Assembly (NCBI GenBank): GCA_018604165.1
Contig: CP075895.1
Location: 2,971,001 to 3,035,000 of the forward strand
Length of the DNA: 64,000 bases
From: Chitinophagaceae bacterium LGM1
Lineage (GTDB): Bacteria > Bacteroidota > Bacteroidia > Chitinophagales > Chitinophagaceae
Reading direction: 5' to 3'
In this document: piece after piece, positions 18,063 through 27,121 of the stretch
How the letters are laid out: every line of letters starts with the position of its first letter
Numbering within the stretch: the first letter of the stretch is position 1
Notes under the pieces: generated by a model
What the model saw: only the letters and a program-made list of their open reading frames with translations
Told to the model about the DNA's origin: nothing
Database searches by the model: none
Position numbers and translations under genes: made by a program

Positions 18063-19159
18063 TTGTTCGTGCTTAAAGCCTCAAAAAAAGATTCACTAAT
18101 ATTATCTAACCTATATTTTTCAGATGCTTCTACTGCATGCTTTTTCATAATGTTCAATTCATCAGCATTACTCAGCTTCAATACTTTTTTAATCAACTCT
18201 TCGGTAGTTGAATACTGTATAATGGCAGGCTTGATTTCCTCCGTCACAGTTAGTGTGTCTGGCAGTATGCCTGGTATAGCATACCTTACAATATCAAAAA
18301 TAACACCTGACTCTTTTGACAAGCCGTAAGTTTCTGCTATTCCCGCAAAAGATGTCTGAATATTAATGGGTGCAAATATGATATCTGCTTCTGCAATTTC
18401 CTGTTCAAAGCAATCAGGTGATTTTAGCAAATCTATTTGGTATCCATGTGCTACCATTTCCTCACAGGCATCTGCTATTCGTTTACCATATTCACCAATC
18501 GGCTGGCCTAATAGTTTAAGTTTGTATTTCTTTACGTCTAATTTCCTGAATAACGTCAGCACTAATTCGTAATCTCTTCTTGCTTCTTCTATTACACCTG
18601 GCACAGCAATTATTACATTATCAGTAACTACACGATGCTGAATGCGTTCGTTGATGGAATAGGGAAAAACGATGATACTCTTTCTCCACCTGTACTTTGA
18701 TTTGATATACTTTTTTACATTATCGCTAAGTACCAATAAAGACGACGACATTTTCAGCAGATCAAGCATTTCTTTATGCTGCAAGCTTCTGGGCCTTTTA
18801 AACACTTTATATCTGGTACCTTTTTTAAACCAGAAATTTGCATTGTGAACAGTTAGTATTACTTGTCCGGTATTAAAAGATTGTAACCAAGCTTTTGTTT
18901 CCTGAAAATGAGAATAGATTGTATTCAGAATAGAAAAATCGAACTCAGCATTAATGAAGTAATTATTACTCAACAAATCTGCAGGGGTATTGCTAACCAC
19001 CCAATCAATAGTTAATCCCTCTGCCAACTCCAATGCTTGTAGTCTTTTAATAAACATTTCGTTTGAGCATATACAGAGATCAACAGATTTATGTTGCAAA
19101 CACTTTACAAGTGAATACAGCATTTCATAATGATCAAAATCTACTATCAGAACTTTCAA
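18059..19159 (-). CDS. probable glycosyltransferase, GT-B fold
   Basis: 366 residues from a TTG start. MKVLIVDFDHYEMLYSLVKCL forms the first Rossmann unit. VILTVHNANFWFKKG and the donor-half sequence YELVLTLFRKLDVKKYKLKLLG, plus EIAEADIIFAPINI, fit a divergent GT-B glycosyltransferase. The typical E-x7-E donor motif is weak (ETYGLSKESGVIFDIVRYAIPG). It overlaps the amidotransferase by four bases and follows a family 2 gene. The assignment rests on fold-like pattern and context, so it is less firm than for its neighbours. Confidence 0.65.
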   Translation of the reverse strand: MKVLIVDFDHYEMLYSLVKCLQHKSVDLCICSNEMFIKRLQALELAEGLTIDWVVSNTPADLLSNNYFINAEFDFSILNTIYSHFQETKAWLQSFNTGQVILTVHNANFWFKKGTRYKVFKRPRSLQHKEMLDLLKMSSSLLVLSDNVKKYIKSKYRWRKSIIVFPYSINERIQHRVVTDNVIIAVPGVIEEARRDYELVLTLFRKLDVKKYKLKLLGQPIGEYGKRIADACEEMVAHGYQIDLLKSPDCFEQEIAEADIIFAPINIQTSFAGIAETYGLSKESGVIFDIVRYAIPGILPDTLTVTEEIKPAIIQYSTTEELIKKVLKLSNADELNIMKKHAVEASEKYRLDNISESFFEALSTNK

Positions 19160-19178
19160 AAAACTATTGATTATTCTA

Positions 19179-20162
19179 TTAAGATATACTCTGGGTTACT
19201 TGGTTTGTGCTCATTTTCTTAGCAATATCCAGATTGCCTAATAAAAGCAAAGAAGCCCACTTGGCAATATTCTTAGCAGATGGCTGCTTTCTGAATAAGT
19301 CGAATGCAATATTTGCTTTTTGCATTCTGTTCATTTTACCCGAACTGTATAGCTGCAATGCCATGGCGTGCATTGTTTTATAAAGTGCTGCGTCATCAGC
19401 TCTGCTGTTCAGCGGATGATTATAAAATGCTCTCAGCATTTTATATTGTGATGACAATACCCTGTGCATTTTTTCATCCGTCCAGTTTGTAGCTGTCATA
19501 GAATCTTTTCTGTAGCGATAGTGGCAGTATATTTTATTTATGCCAATAGCCTTTGCATATCGCGTGATAAAAAGATTCAGATGCCAGTCTTCAGAAATAA
19601 ACCTGTCATCAAAACGAAAGCCCAATTGCTTTAACTTATGCAGATTATAAAGCGATGCCTGACAAAAAAATGTGACTGAATAAGTTATATTCTTAAATAT
19701 ATTGCCTTGGGGCAATGGAAAGCCTTTATAGAATTTTTCTTCAAACCAGTTATTATCTCCTAACGAATTACCATTGGCATCTATATAGTCCATATTGCCA
19801 TATACCACACCATATTCATCTCCTGCTTCTTCCAATATCTTTACCTGTTCTGTTATTTTCCCGGGAATCCATATATCATCTGACACGAAAGAAATATATT
19901 TTCCTGTAGATTTCTCTAGTATTTCATTAACAAGTTGGTGTACTCCTGTATTCTTTTTGTGCTCAATGAATGTACACTTGTAATTATTTTGCTCAATCCA
20001 ATCTTTTACAATTTTTACAGAATCGTCCTGAGAACAATCATCAATGATGATATGCTCAATATTAGGATAGTCTTGGTTTTTGACTGTTTCCAGCGATTTA
20101 ATTACATACTTGCCCGTATTGTAGCAAGATGTCCCTATCGTTACTTTAGGTAAACTATGCAA
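19179..20162 (-). CDS. glycosyltransferase family 2
   Basis: 327 residues from a TTG start (no in-frame ATG upstream of the conserved first strand). KVTIGTSCYNTGKYVIKSL, HIIIDDCSQDDSV and SFVSDDIWIPGKI give the nucleotide-binding and metal motifs, the last with a D-D in place of D-x-D. The C-terminal region ISEDWHLNLFITRYA is typical of family 2 enzymes that recognise a lipid-linked acceptor. Eighteen bases separate it from the oxygenase-like gene. Confidence 0.9.
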   Translation of the reverse strand: MHSLPKVTIGTSCYNTGKYVIKSLETVKNQDYPNIEHIIIDDCSQDDSVKIVKDWIEQNNYKCTFIEHKKNTGVHQLVNEILEKSTGKYISFVSDDIWIPGKITEQVKILEEAGDEYGVVYGNMDYIDANGNSLGDNNWFEEKFYKGFPLPQGNIFKNITYSVTFFCQASLYNLHKLKQLGFRFDDRFISEDWHLNLFITRYAKAIGINKIYCHYRYRKDSMTATNWTDEKMHRVLSSQYKMLRAFYNHPLNSRADDAALYKTMHAMALQLYSSGKMNRMQKANIAFDLFRKQPSAKNIAKWASLLLLGNLDIAKKMSTNQVTQSIS

Positions 20163-20180
20163 AATCCGTTTCAGCTATTA

Positions 20181-20900
20181 TTAGTAATAAGGTATTACTA
20201 AAGACCATCTGCCATCTGTAGATGATGTATTGATAGGCCTTTCTATATCTACAGAAGATACCCAGTGTGCAATATCGTACCTGAATAAAGCAATATCACC
20301 AACGTCGTGATATTGTTCAATGCTAACAGGCTCACCATTTACCTCGAAGCCTGTACCGCCCGAGAAAAAGTCTTTACCATATTTAGACAAAGATGTGATT
20401 ACACCTATTTTCTGTGGTTCTAATTCATGGTAATGCTTAGCAAAGTGTCCACCGCCTACAGGGTAATGTATAATTTGCGGATGAATAATTTTATCTCCGG
20501 TGAAATCTGCATTATTGCCCGTCAATTCATTGTAAAAATCTCTTAAAGCAATACAAAATTTCATTAGCAAATCTCTAAATGTTGGCTCCAGTTGATTATA
20601 ATTATTCAGGTTATAAGAATTGTAATAGTGCAGCGTTTTCTGGATTCTTGATACACCCTGCTGTATGCAAAAATGATTTTCGCTGGTATGATTATAAAAA
20701 TTATCCGCAGATAACGATTGTTGTTTTTGCCCCCATTCAAATGCAATATTCCTCAATTCTATTGCTTCCTGCGAATTAAAAACATTCTTTATTACAACTG
20801 GCGATACATTTGTTACATGATCAAATATTTCTGCAAGGGGTATGTCTGTAACTATTTTGCCAGCACTGTCAATTGAACCATTTATTAATTTCACATTCAT
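20181..20900 (-). CDS. putative 2-oxoglutarate/Fe(II)-dependent oxygenase
   Basis: 239 residues. The C-terminal half shows the pattern expected for a double-stranded beta-helix oxygenase: an iron-binding H-x-E in AKHYHELEPQKIG, a glycine turn in GTGFEVNGEP, the distal histidine in DIALFRYDIAHWVSSVD, and an arginine in RWSLVIPYY that could bind 2-oxoglutarate. Such proteins hydroxylate or otherwise oxidise a small molecule. In this operon a modified sugar or an amino acid attached to the glycan is a reasonable target, but that is inference. The N-terminal 90 residues match nothing I recognise. Confidence 0.6.
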   Translation of the reverse strand: MNVKLINGSIDSAGKIVTDIPLAEIFDHVTNVSPVVIKNVFNSQEAIELRNIAFEWGQKQQSLSADNFYNHTSENHFCIQQGVSRIQKTLHYYNSYNLNNYNQLEPTFRDLLMKFCIALRDFYNELTGNNADFTGDKIIHPQIIHYPVGGGHFAKHYHELEPQKIGVITSLSKYGKDFFSGGTGFEVNGEPVSIEQYHDVGDIALFRYDIAHWVSSVDIERPINTSSTDGRWSLVIPYY

Positions 20901-20910
20901 AGTATGTAGT

Positions 20911-21819
20911 TTAATTTAATTCAGCATAACCAAAACCTGTTTCGCCATTGTTATTACCATTGTAAAACATGTAGGTTTTGTTTTTAACAGTTATCACAGC
21001 AGGATAACAAACCATTTCACTATCCCACCCTTTTTCAGAAACATCTATCCCTGCCTCATCATCTTTTCTTTGCCAGGTAATACCATCTGCCGATTCCGCA
21101 TATCCTATCCTGTATAGTTTATCAACATGCCTGAGCGAATACCACATTTTATACATCGCTCCGTCTTTTACTATATATGGCCTGCCAAGAGAAAACTCAT
21201 TATCTCCATTTAAAGTAATACAATTATGATGATAGTTTCCCCAGTGTACTCCGTCAGCAGACTCTGCATAAGATATTTCTGCTCTTATATATAGTTTCTT
21301 ATTTATTTCCACCCATGCTTTCCCTACCCAAAACCACATTTTGTATATACCATCGTCTTGTAAAACAAATGGTGATGAATTGGAAATAAAGGCAGTATTA
21401 TTCCTGTCTATTATCGGTGCTTTTGATATCTTCTCCCACTTATCGCTTTTTTGCACAGCAATACCCGAGAAAAGCATATATGGCACTTTAGCACATCGTT
21501 GAAACCCGATATAGTGCAAGTATTTATTGCCGTTTATATTTATTACCGAACATGGTATAGCTCCCGAGTCATCAAACATGCCTGCCTGCCCTATGTCTAA
21601 TATATAATCATCGTGTAAATAAAGAACCTCTGATGGATTATCTGCATTTACGTCAAGGTAAGTGGTTCTGCCATAGATATCATTATCTGTTGTACCAAAA
21701 TATATCCTGATGACGTTTTCCTCTTGGATATACTCGGGTGTAGGTACCATGGCGTAGTGTTGGCTCCACCATTTCTTTTTTTCAGGCGTATATATCAGTC
21801 CTTTTTTAGTCCACTTCAT
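20911..21819 (-). CDS. glycosidase-like five-bladed beta-propeller protein (GH43/GH32 clan)
   Basis: 302 residues. Repeated blade motifs are visible: IYKMWFWVGKAW, AEISYAESADGVHWG, MYKMWYSLRHVD and IGYAESADGITWQRKD, with MFYNGNNNGETGFGYAEL at the end. The S/A-x-D-G-x-x-W repeat is characteristic of GH43/GH32/GH130-like propellers. There is no signal peptide, so it should be cytosolic, which is odd for a polysaccharide hydrolase and suggests a phosphorylase- or transferase-like role on a cytosolic sugar intermediate. Neighbours are the oxygenase-like gene (10 bases) and a TylF-like methyltransferase (20 bases). Confidence 0.7.
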   Translation of the reverse strand: MKWTKKGLIYTPEKKKWWSQHYAMVPTPEYIQEENVIRIYFGTTDNDIYGRTTYLDVNADNPSEVLYLHDDYILDIGQAGMFDDSGAIPCSVININGNKYLHYIGFQRCAKVPYMLFSGIAVQKSDKWEKISKAPIIDRNNTAFISNSSPFVLQDDGIYKMWFWVGKAWVEINKKLYIRAEISYAESADGVHWGNYHHNCITLNGDNEFSLGRPYIVKDGAMYKMWYSLRHVDKLYRIGYAESADGITWQRKDDEAGIDVSEKGWDSEMVCYPAVITVKNKTYMFYNGNNNGETGFGYAELN

Positions 21820-21839
21820 GCTGCAATAGGATAGATGTC

Positions 21840-22592
21840 TTACTCAATGACAATATAGCACCTATCTGGTGTATATTTCGAACGCTCAATCCTGTATTTT
21901 GTTAATCCGAAAACTTCTCTTACTGCAACTGTTTCCCCTGGCATATCAGGAAAGTTGAGTTCATCCATAATGAGTATACTGCCTTTTACAAGATATGGTT
22001 GAATAGCCTGTAACGCTGCTTTTGTTGGTGCATACAAGCCCATATCAAAATATACCATAGAGATAATAGTCTGCGGATTGTCTTCAAGATATTTTGGCAG
22101 AGTGTGTGTTACATCACCTTTCACCAATTCAAACTTCTTCTTGTTAGGCATTACATTTTCAGCCTCATGATAATCCATCATTTCATTGAGGTAGTCAATG
22201 TAATTTTCAGAAACAGAGTAATTACCTTTAAATAAATACTTTGAATCTTTATCTTCCTGCTGCATTAAATCAGGATAGCCTTCAAAAGTATCGAAGCCTA
22301 TTACTTTTCTGGTATAGTTGTAGGGTTCATAAACACCACGTAGTGATTGCAGCAATGCCAAATTTGCTCCCCACCATACACCAAATTCCATAATAACACC
22401 TGGCACAGGCAATATTTTCTGATACATTTCATCCAGAAATAATACAGATGCCAGATAAGAGCTGCGCATATACAACCCAAAGTTTATCAGCTTCTCTTCT
22501 GTACTTAACGGTGAGTTTTCGTACATTTTTATCAGACGCTGCCTGTTTTCTTTTTGAAAATCTGAGCCTCTGGTTAAAGATTCTTTTACCAT
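21840..22592 (-). CDS. TylF/MycF-like O-methyltransferase
   Basis: 250 residues. GVIMEFGVWWGANLALLQSL is the SAM site, followed by VIGFDTFEGYPDL and VYFDMGLYAPTKAALQ, and the metal-associated ILIMDELNFPDMPGE. These match TylF-family macrocin-type methyltransferases, which methylate sugar hydroxyls in a metal-dependent way. Here the acceptor is probably a sugar of the surface glycan. It is followed by a PglD/NeuD-like acyltransferase, so this block looks like a set of glycan decorations. Confidence 0.8.
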   Translation of the reverse strand: MVKESLTRGSDFQKENRQRLIKMYENSPLSTEEKLINFGLYMRSSYLASVLFLDEMYQKILPVPGVIMEFGVWWGANLALLQSLRGVYEPYNYTRKVIGFDTFEGYPDLMQQEDKDSKYLFKGNYSVSENYIDYLNEMMDYHEAENVMPNKKKFELVKGDVTHTLPKYLEDNPQTIISMVYFDMGLYAPTKAALQAIQPYLVKGSILIMDELNFPDMPGETVAVREVFGLTKYRIERSKYTPDRCYIVIE

Positions 22593-22595
22593 AAT

Positions 22596-23267
22596 TTATT
22601 TTATTTTAAATTTTTCATATGTTGTCGCTGCATCCTGTTGGTTGGGTGTACCCTTTATCAATGCTCCATCAGCAACATCTTTCACTATGTGTACAAATGA
22701 GCCTATCAGGCAATCATTACCTAGTTTTATGTTATTGCCCATAGTTGCGTTTACCCCCATAAAGTTGGCATTCCCTATTTCACAAAATCCGGAAACTACT
22801 ACGTGGGATGATATAAAATTATGGTCGCCTATTACTGAGTGATGACCTATATGATTGCCACTCCAGAATACATTGTTGCTGCCAATCTTCACAAATGGTT
22901 GTATGGTATTATCTTCAAATACAAAACAATTGTCTCCCAGTTCTACATTGTGCCAAACAAACGCCCTGCTGCTGATGTAGTTAGCTAACGTGTATCCTTT
23001 CTCCTTTGCAGCAGTATAAAAATGCATCCTCACCCTGTTGAGTGTATTATACACAAGTGCTATATGCATTTCGTACGATTGTGGTGGGTATAACTCAGTT
23101 ATATCTTCAAATGGTACTACCGGCTTGCCAAACAGCATATCTTTTTTCAGATACTCTTTGCTTACAGTAAATGCAACAACTTCATAATCAGAATCGTGCA
23201 TGAAATATTCATACGCTATTTCCGCATATGCGCTATCGCCGAATATGATAAGCTTTTTTGTCTTCAT
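22596..23267 (-). CDS. sugar O-/N-acyltransferase, PglD/NeuD family
   Basis: 223 residues in two parts. An N-terminal small Rossmann domain (KLIIFGDSAYAEIAYEYF, about 1-95) binds the substrate in PglD/NeuD enzymes. A C-terminal left-handed beta-helix follows with hexapeptide repeats such as VELGDNCFVFEDN, VKIGSNNVFWSG, SVIGDHNFISS and IKLGNDCLIGSF. The family acetylates amino or hydroxyl groups of nucleotide sugars with acetyl-CoA. Only one base separates it from the methyltransferase upstream. Confidence 0.85.
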   Translation of the reverse strand: MKTKKLIIFGDSAYAEIAYEYFMHDSDYEVVAFTVSKEYLKKDMLFGKPVVPFEDITELYPPQSYEMHIALVYNTLNRVRMHFYTAAKEKGYTLANYISSRAFVWHNVELGDNCFVFEDNTIQPFVKIGSNNVFWSGNHIGHHSVIGDHNFISSHVVVSGFCEIGNANFMGVNATMGNNIKLGNDCLIGSFVHIVKDVADGALIKGTPNQQDAATTYEKFKIK

Positions 23268-23268
23268 G

Positions 23269-24036
23269 TCAAATTCTTTGTATCAGTATATCATCACGCC
23301 TGTTCCACATTGGCAGGTTTTCAGGTTGTGACAGCAGATAAGTTTCATATCCGAAGTTGCGATAGCGTTGCAGTATTGCGTTAATAATGCTGTCATCTAT
23401 CTGCCCGGGTTCGGGGGTATTATACTGCAACACTGGCATCGAATCGTCATTCATAAACTCCTTATGCGATTGTACCCCCCTATCACTTGAAAAAAAGCGT
23501 TTACGTTTATCTACATTCGGTATATCTGCCAGCAACATCTTACCACCTGGCTTCAATAATGACAAAGCAGTATCTAAAAACCTGAACATACACGTGTTGT
23601 AAAATATGTAATGAAAGATACTGTATGCTATGATATAGTCTACTTTGCCGGCATACTGTTCTGTAAGGTCTTTTGTATCATTCGGAAAATAGCCTGCATA
23701 CTTTTCAATAAACAACTCATTCTTTACAAGTTGCAGCATCTCTGCAGAATCTACCAGCAATAGTTTTGCCGATGTGTTTTTTCCGTGGTCTATTATAAAG
23801 TTTACAAGGTCGCTGCATCCGCACCCTATATCCAGAATTGTTTTTCCTGTTTCATTTTGCCAGCCCAGTTTACCACCTATGTCAATAAATATATCTTTCT
23901 CTTTGCCTTTCCTATACTCATCGGGGAAACCTATTTTCTGGTACACTGAAAGCGATTCGTCTTTAGCCAATGCTTTGAAGTCTTCATAGCTTAGATTTTT
24001 AAATCGCTCGTAGTCTTGTTGAAATTGCTTGTTCAT
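23269..24036 (-). CDS. class I SAM-dependent methyltransferase
   Basis: 255 residues. KTILDIGCGCSDLVNFIID is a good motif I, followed by LLLVDSAEML and the strand-4 VDYIIAYSIFHYIFY, then LLKPGGKMLLADIPN. The N-terminal 60 residues are charged and helical. Likely a sugar or small-molecule methyltransferase inside the glycan operon. It is flanked by the acyltransferase (1 base) and the FemAB-like gene (10 bases). Confidence 0.85.
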   Translation of the reverse strand: MNKQFQQDYERFKNLSYEDFKALAKDESLSVYQKIGFPDEYRKGKEKDIFIDIGGKLGWQNETGKTILDIGCGCSDLVNFIIDHGKNTSAKLLLVDSAEMLQLVKNELFIEKYAGYFPNDTKDLTEQYAGKVDYIIAYSIFHYIFYNTCMFRFLDTALSLLKPGGKMLLADIPNVDKRKRFFSSDRGVQSHKEFMNDDSMPVLQYNTPEPGQIDDSIINAILQRYRNFGYETYLLSQPENLPMWNRRDDILIQRI

Positions 24037-24046
24037 GATAAACGCT

Positions 24047-25009
24047 TTATAATAGCTTATGCATCGTTTCTCTCAATACACCCTGTGCACCAAAACCCTC
24101 TTTAAATCGCATCAACCCTTCATTAATAACTTCTCCGCCAGGCTCTGTGGCCATACCAAGATTGAAATATTTATACCCGTTCTCTGCTGCCCATATTGCT
24201 ATGTGGTGTATTACCGCATTAAGCGGTCTGTATTCCTGGTATTCATTTACAGATGCAATGTATTGTGCATGTATTGACTGCTTATTGGTGATAAAACACA
24301 AAATGCCACCAATCATTTTTTCACCAACAAAGGCCGCAAATAGCTTTACTTTTTCCGCACCTACATTCTGCATCAACAATATTATATCTTCAAAAGAGTG
24401 TACAGGTTTTACACCATAACGCTCCTGCAAATTGTCAGTCAATATCTGCCAATACACATCAATTTGTGTATTCTCTGCTACTGTTACTCCTTTCTTTGCT
24501 GCGGCTTTTACGCTACGCTGTGTGCTGCTGTTATATTGTAGTGGCATAGACAAGTCAATAGCAAACTCAACTTCTCTATACTTTATTCCGAATCCTGTTT
24601 TCCATAATGCATAGTCAATACTGCCTGTCTGTGCATTATTGTAAATAGAAAATGGCTGCCTGATGATTATTTCATTTACTTGTAAATGTTTTGCTTCGTC
24701 ATCTAAAAGTTGCAGACATTGAATTATATCCGTTGTCTTTACACCTTGTTTCATTATCACACCACCATATGTACTACGCAAATAAGAATGCAGTATGCGC
24801 ATATTACTTTTGTCATAAATATTTGCAGGCAGTACGGCTATTAACTCATTGTCATCGTAAAACATGAAAGAGCAATCATCTTTCAAGTTTTCACTGTTGT
24901 GGTTGTAAAATCCACGCGTGTGCAAGAAAGTACTATTTACAGCATTTTCAACAAATGCATCCCAAGCAGCCCCGTCAACTTCGTTATATCTTGCTATCCT
25001 AACTGCCAC
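24047..25009 (-). CDS. FemAB/GNAT-like N-acyltransferase
   Basis: 320 residues from a GTG start that overlaps the stop of the FdtA-like gene by one base. Two GNAT-like halves are visible; the second has KLFAAFVGEKMIGGILCFI and YKYFNLGMATEPGGEVINEGL with FKEGFGAQ near the end, typical of FemAB/PF13480-like proteins. Such genes commonly stand beside FdtA-like ketoisomerases in Bacteroidota glycan clusters and are thought to acylate an amino sugar or attach an amino acid. The substrate is unknown here. Confidence 0.75.
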   Translation of the reverse strand: MAVRIARYNEVDGAAWDAFVENAVNSTFLHTRGFYNHNSENLKDDCSFMFYDDNELIAVLPANIYDKSNMRILHSYLRSTYGGVIMKQGVKTTDIIQCLQLLDDEAKHLQVNEIIIRQPFSIYNNAQTGSIDYALWKTGFGIKYREVEFAIDLSMPLQYNSSTQRSVKAAAKKGVTVAENTQIDVYWQILTDNLQERYGVKPVHSFEDIILLMQNVGAEKVKLFAAFVGEKMIGGILCFITNKQSIHAQYIASVNEYQEYRPLNAVIHHIAIWAAENGYKYFNLGMATEPGGEVINEGLMRFKEGFGAQGVLRETMHKLL

Positions 25010-25428
25010 TATCTGCCATCTTGTACATACGCTTTGTAAGCCGCATAATTGCGTATGTAGTCATCTTCATTATATTTTTCAGAAGCCAATACCAAACAAA
25101 TAGCCCCGGATGAAAAATTGGATATATCTCTCCAGATACCCGGTTTTATGTACAAGCCCATGTATGGCCTGTTGAGGGCTACAGTTTTTTTATTCACACC
25201 ATCGTCAATTGTAATATCAAAACTACCGCTGGCGGCTATTACCAGTTGTTGTAGGTTTTTATGTGCATGTCCGCCACGCTCGCCGCCACCAGGCACATCA
25301 TACAAGTAGTAAACTCGTTTAATGTCAAACGGCACTTCAAGATTGTTCTGTACAGGTGTTATGTTGCCTGCCCTGTTGTGTATTACAGGAAAATGCACAA
25401 TATGACAATCAAATACTTTATATATCAT
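25009..25428 (-). CDS. sugar 3,4-ketoisomerase, FdtA/QdtA (WxcM-like cupin), copy 1
   Basis: 139 residues from ATG 25428; an in-frame start eleven codons upstream would overlap the neighbour by 44 bases and is less likely. The cupin motif RGGHAHKNLQQLVIAASGS places H54 and H56 in the position of the catalytic histidines of FdtA, followed by DITIDDG. FdtA/QdtA convert a dTDP-4-keto-6-deoxyglucose to the 3-keto isomer, the step before 3-amination. It overlaps a second, diverged copy by 11 bases. The rmlA/rmlB genes that would provide the substrate are not in this window. Confidence 0.85.
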   Translation of the reverse strand: MIYKVFDCHIVHFPVIHNRAGNITPVQNNLEVPFDIKRVYYLYDVPGGGERGGHAHKNLQQLVIAASGSFDITIDDGVNKKTVALNRPYMGLYIKPGIWRDISNFSSGAICLVLASEKYNEDDYIRNYAAYKAYVQDGR

Positions 25429-25837
25429 CTTCGTCAGCTTTAAGGTTTCTGTAGGTATCATAATCCCTTATGTACTGTCCTTCGTCATATTGCTTATCGC
25501 AAACAATAAAAGCAAGACTATTGGTAGAAAAGTTTTCCATCCTACGCCATATCATCTTTGGTATATATAGTGCGTTGTACGACCTGTTGAGTGTTATTAC
25601 TTTTTTCTCCTTACCGTCGTCCACCACTACATCAAAACTCCCGGATAAGGCCACAATAACTTCCTGTAAATCTCTGTACGCATGGCCGCCGCGATGCTCA
25701 CCACCCGGCACGTCATATATCCAATACGCACGCTGTATAACAAAAGGTATGTGGTCATCATTCTGGAAGAAAGACAGATTCCCTCTGTCATCCAGAATTT
25801 TTGGCAAGCTTATTATTTTTACTTCGTCTTGCAGCAT
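25418..25837 (-). CDS. WxcM-like sugar ketoisomerase family protein, copy 2
   Basis: 139 residues, clearly related to the adjacent copy: YDVPGGEHRGGHAYRDLQ and VALSGSFDVVVDDGKEKK. The first histidine (H52) of the motif is kept, but the second is tyrosine (Y54). In FdtA that second histidine is thought to take part in proton transfer, so this copy may have a different stereochemistry, a different substrate, or a subunit role. It follows the ABC transporter ATPase gene by four bases and overlaps copy 1. Confidence 0.78.
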   Translation of the reverse strand: MLQDEVKIISLPKILDDRGNLSFFQNDDHIPFVIQRAYWIYDVPGGEHRGGHAYRDLQEVIVALSGSFDVVVDDGKEKKVITLNRSYNALYIPKMIWRRMENFSTNSLAFIVCDKQYDEGQYIRDYDTYRNLKADEDDI

Positions 25838-25841
25838 ATCA

Positions 25842-27107
25842 TTATATCGAAAAGCTTTTTTCGACAGGTATTTGCAATCTTAACACGCCAGGCAATATCG
25901 CATTACTACTGCCTGCAGACTCATTCATAATCTCAAACTGAACAAAGTCTTCGAGTACACACAATTCGTAACGTTGGTTTTCACCGAAGATAATATTGAA
26001 TTTATACACACCTGCATTTAGTATGCATCCAGGCATTGCCGCACTTACTTTAAATTTTCCTTTTTTTGAATCCTTATCATGCGTTAGAATCGCACCATTA
26101 TGAAACACTATAATATCATCCGAATTTTTTATCTCGAATGTTATATCCAGATTGATATCTTCTTTAGCATTTAAAAATTCTATTGCAAACTCAAACCCTG
26201 ATGAGATAGAGATCACATCCCCAGTCATCGGTTTTATTTCAAACCTCAATATCCTGATGCTATTATTGCCAGGCGCTGTTTCTATTGTGCCTTCGTGTAT
26301 GTATTCGGAATTGGTATTGTGTGATGTCTGATAATAATTAACCCCTTCAGTTTGGGTACCTTCAAATGCCAGCATACCATTCCTCAATACCACTGCCGAT
26401 GTACAAAGCTGCCTTACGGCTGCCATATTATGGCTTACAAACAACACAGTACGCCCCTCCTTCACACTCACATCTTTCATCCTGCCAAGGCATTTTTTCT
26501 GAAACTCGGCATCGCCCACTGCCAATACTTCATCTACTATCAGTATTTCCGATTCAAGATGCGCTGCTACTGCAAAGGCAAGACGTACATACATACCCGA
26601 GCTATAACGTTTAACAGGTGTATCTATATAACGCTCAACACCAGAAAATGCTACTATCTCATCAAACTTCCGCTTGATTTCGGTTTTCGTCATGCCAAGT
26701 ATGGCTCCGTTCAAAAAAATATTTTCTCTGCCTGTAAGTTCGGGGTGAAAGCCAGTACCAACTTCCAGCAAGCTGGCTATTCTGCCTTTGGCTTTTATGC
26801 TACCTGTTGTTGGCGCGGTTACGCGCGATAATATTTTCAGCAAGGTGGATTTACCTGCACCATTTTTACCAATCACGCCCAGCACCTCTCCCTGCTTTAC
26901 TTTAAAGTCTATGTCTTTAATAGCCCATACCCATTCGCCCCCTTTGCTTTCTCTATTGTTCTCTTCGCCTACCTTAGCATACGGGTCTTCTTTACCTCTC
27001 AATTTATACCACATCCTGTTCAGGTCGTGAGATAGGGTGCCGGTACCCACTTCGCCCAGCCTGTAAAGCTTTGAGATATTATTCAGTTCTATTGCTACGT
27101 CAGACAT
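25842..27107 (-). CDS. wzt: polysaccharide ABC exporter ATP-binding protein (Wzt-like) with C-terminal carbohydrate-binding domain
   Basis: 421 residues. Nucleotide-binding domain: Walker A GKNGAGKST at 80-88, signature YSSGM at 168-172, Walker B ILIVDEVLAVGD at 188-199 and switch histidine in VSHNM. A stretch at about 35-60 is an insertion common in Bacteroidota homologues. Residues from about 260 to 421 form a beta-rich Wzt C-terminal domain, which in O-antigen systems recognises the finished chain terminus and gives export specificity. It pairs with the permease gene downstream in the DNA (upstream in transcription), 14 bases away. Confidence 0.92.
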   Translation of the reverse strand: MSDVAIELNNISKLYRLGEVGTGTLSHDLNRMWYKLRGKEDPYAKVGEENNRESKGGEWVWAIKDIDFKVKQGEVLGVIGKNGAGKSTLLKILSRVTAPTTGSIKAKGRIASLLEVGTGFHPELTGRENIFLNGAILGMTKTEIKRKFDEIVAFSGVERYIDTPVKRYSSGMYVRLAFAVAAHLESEILIVDEVLAVGDAEFQKKCLGRMKDVSVKEGRTVLFVSHNMAAVRQLCTSAVVLRNGMLAFEGTQTEGVNYYQTSHNTNSEYIHEGTIETAPGNNSIRILRFEIKPMTGDVISISSGFEFAIEFLNAKEDINLDITFEIKNSDDIIVFHNGAILTHDKDSKKGKFKVSAAMPGCILNAGVYKFNIIFGENQRYELCVLEDFVQFEIMNESAGSSNAILPGVLRLQIPVEKSFSI

Positions 27108-27121
27108 CTAATCAGTTTCTC

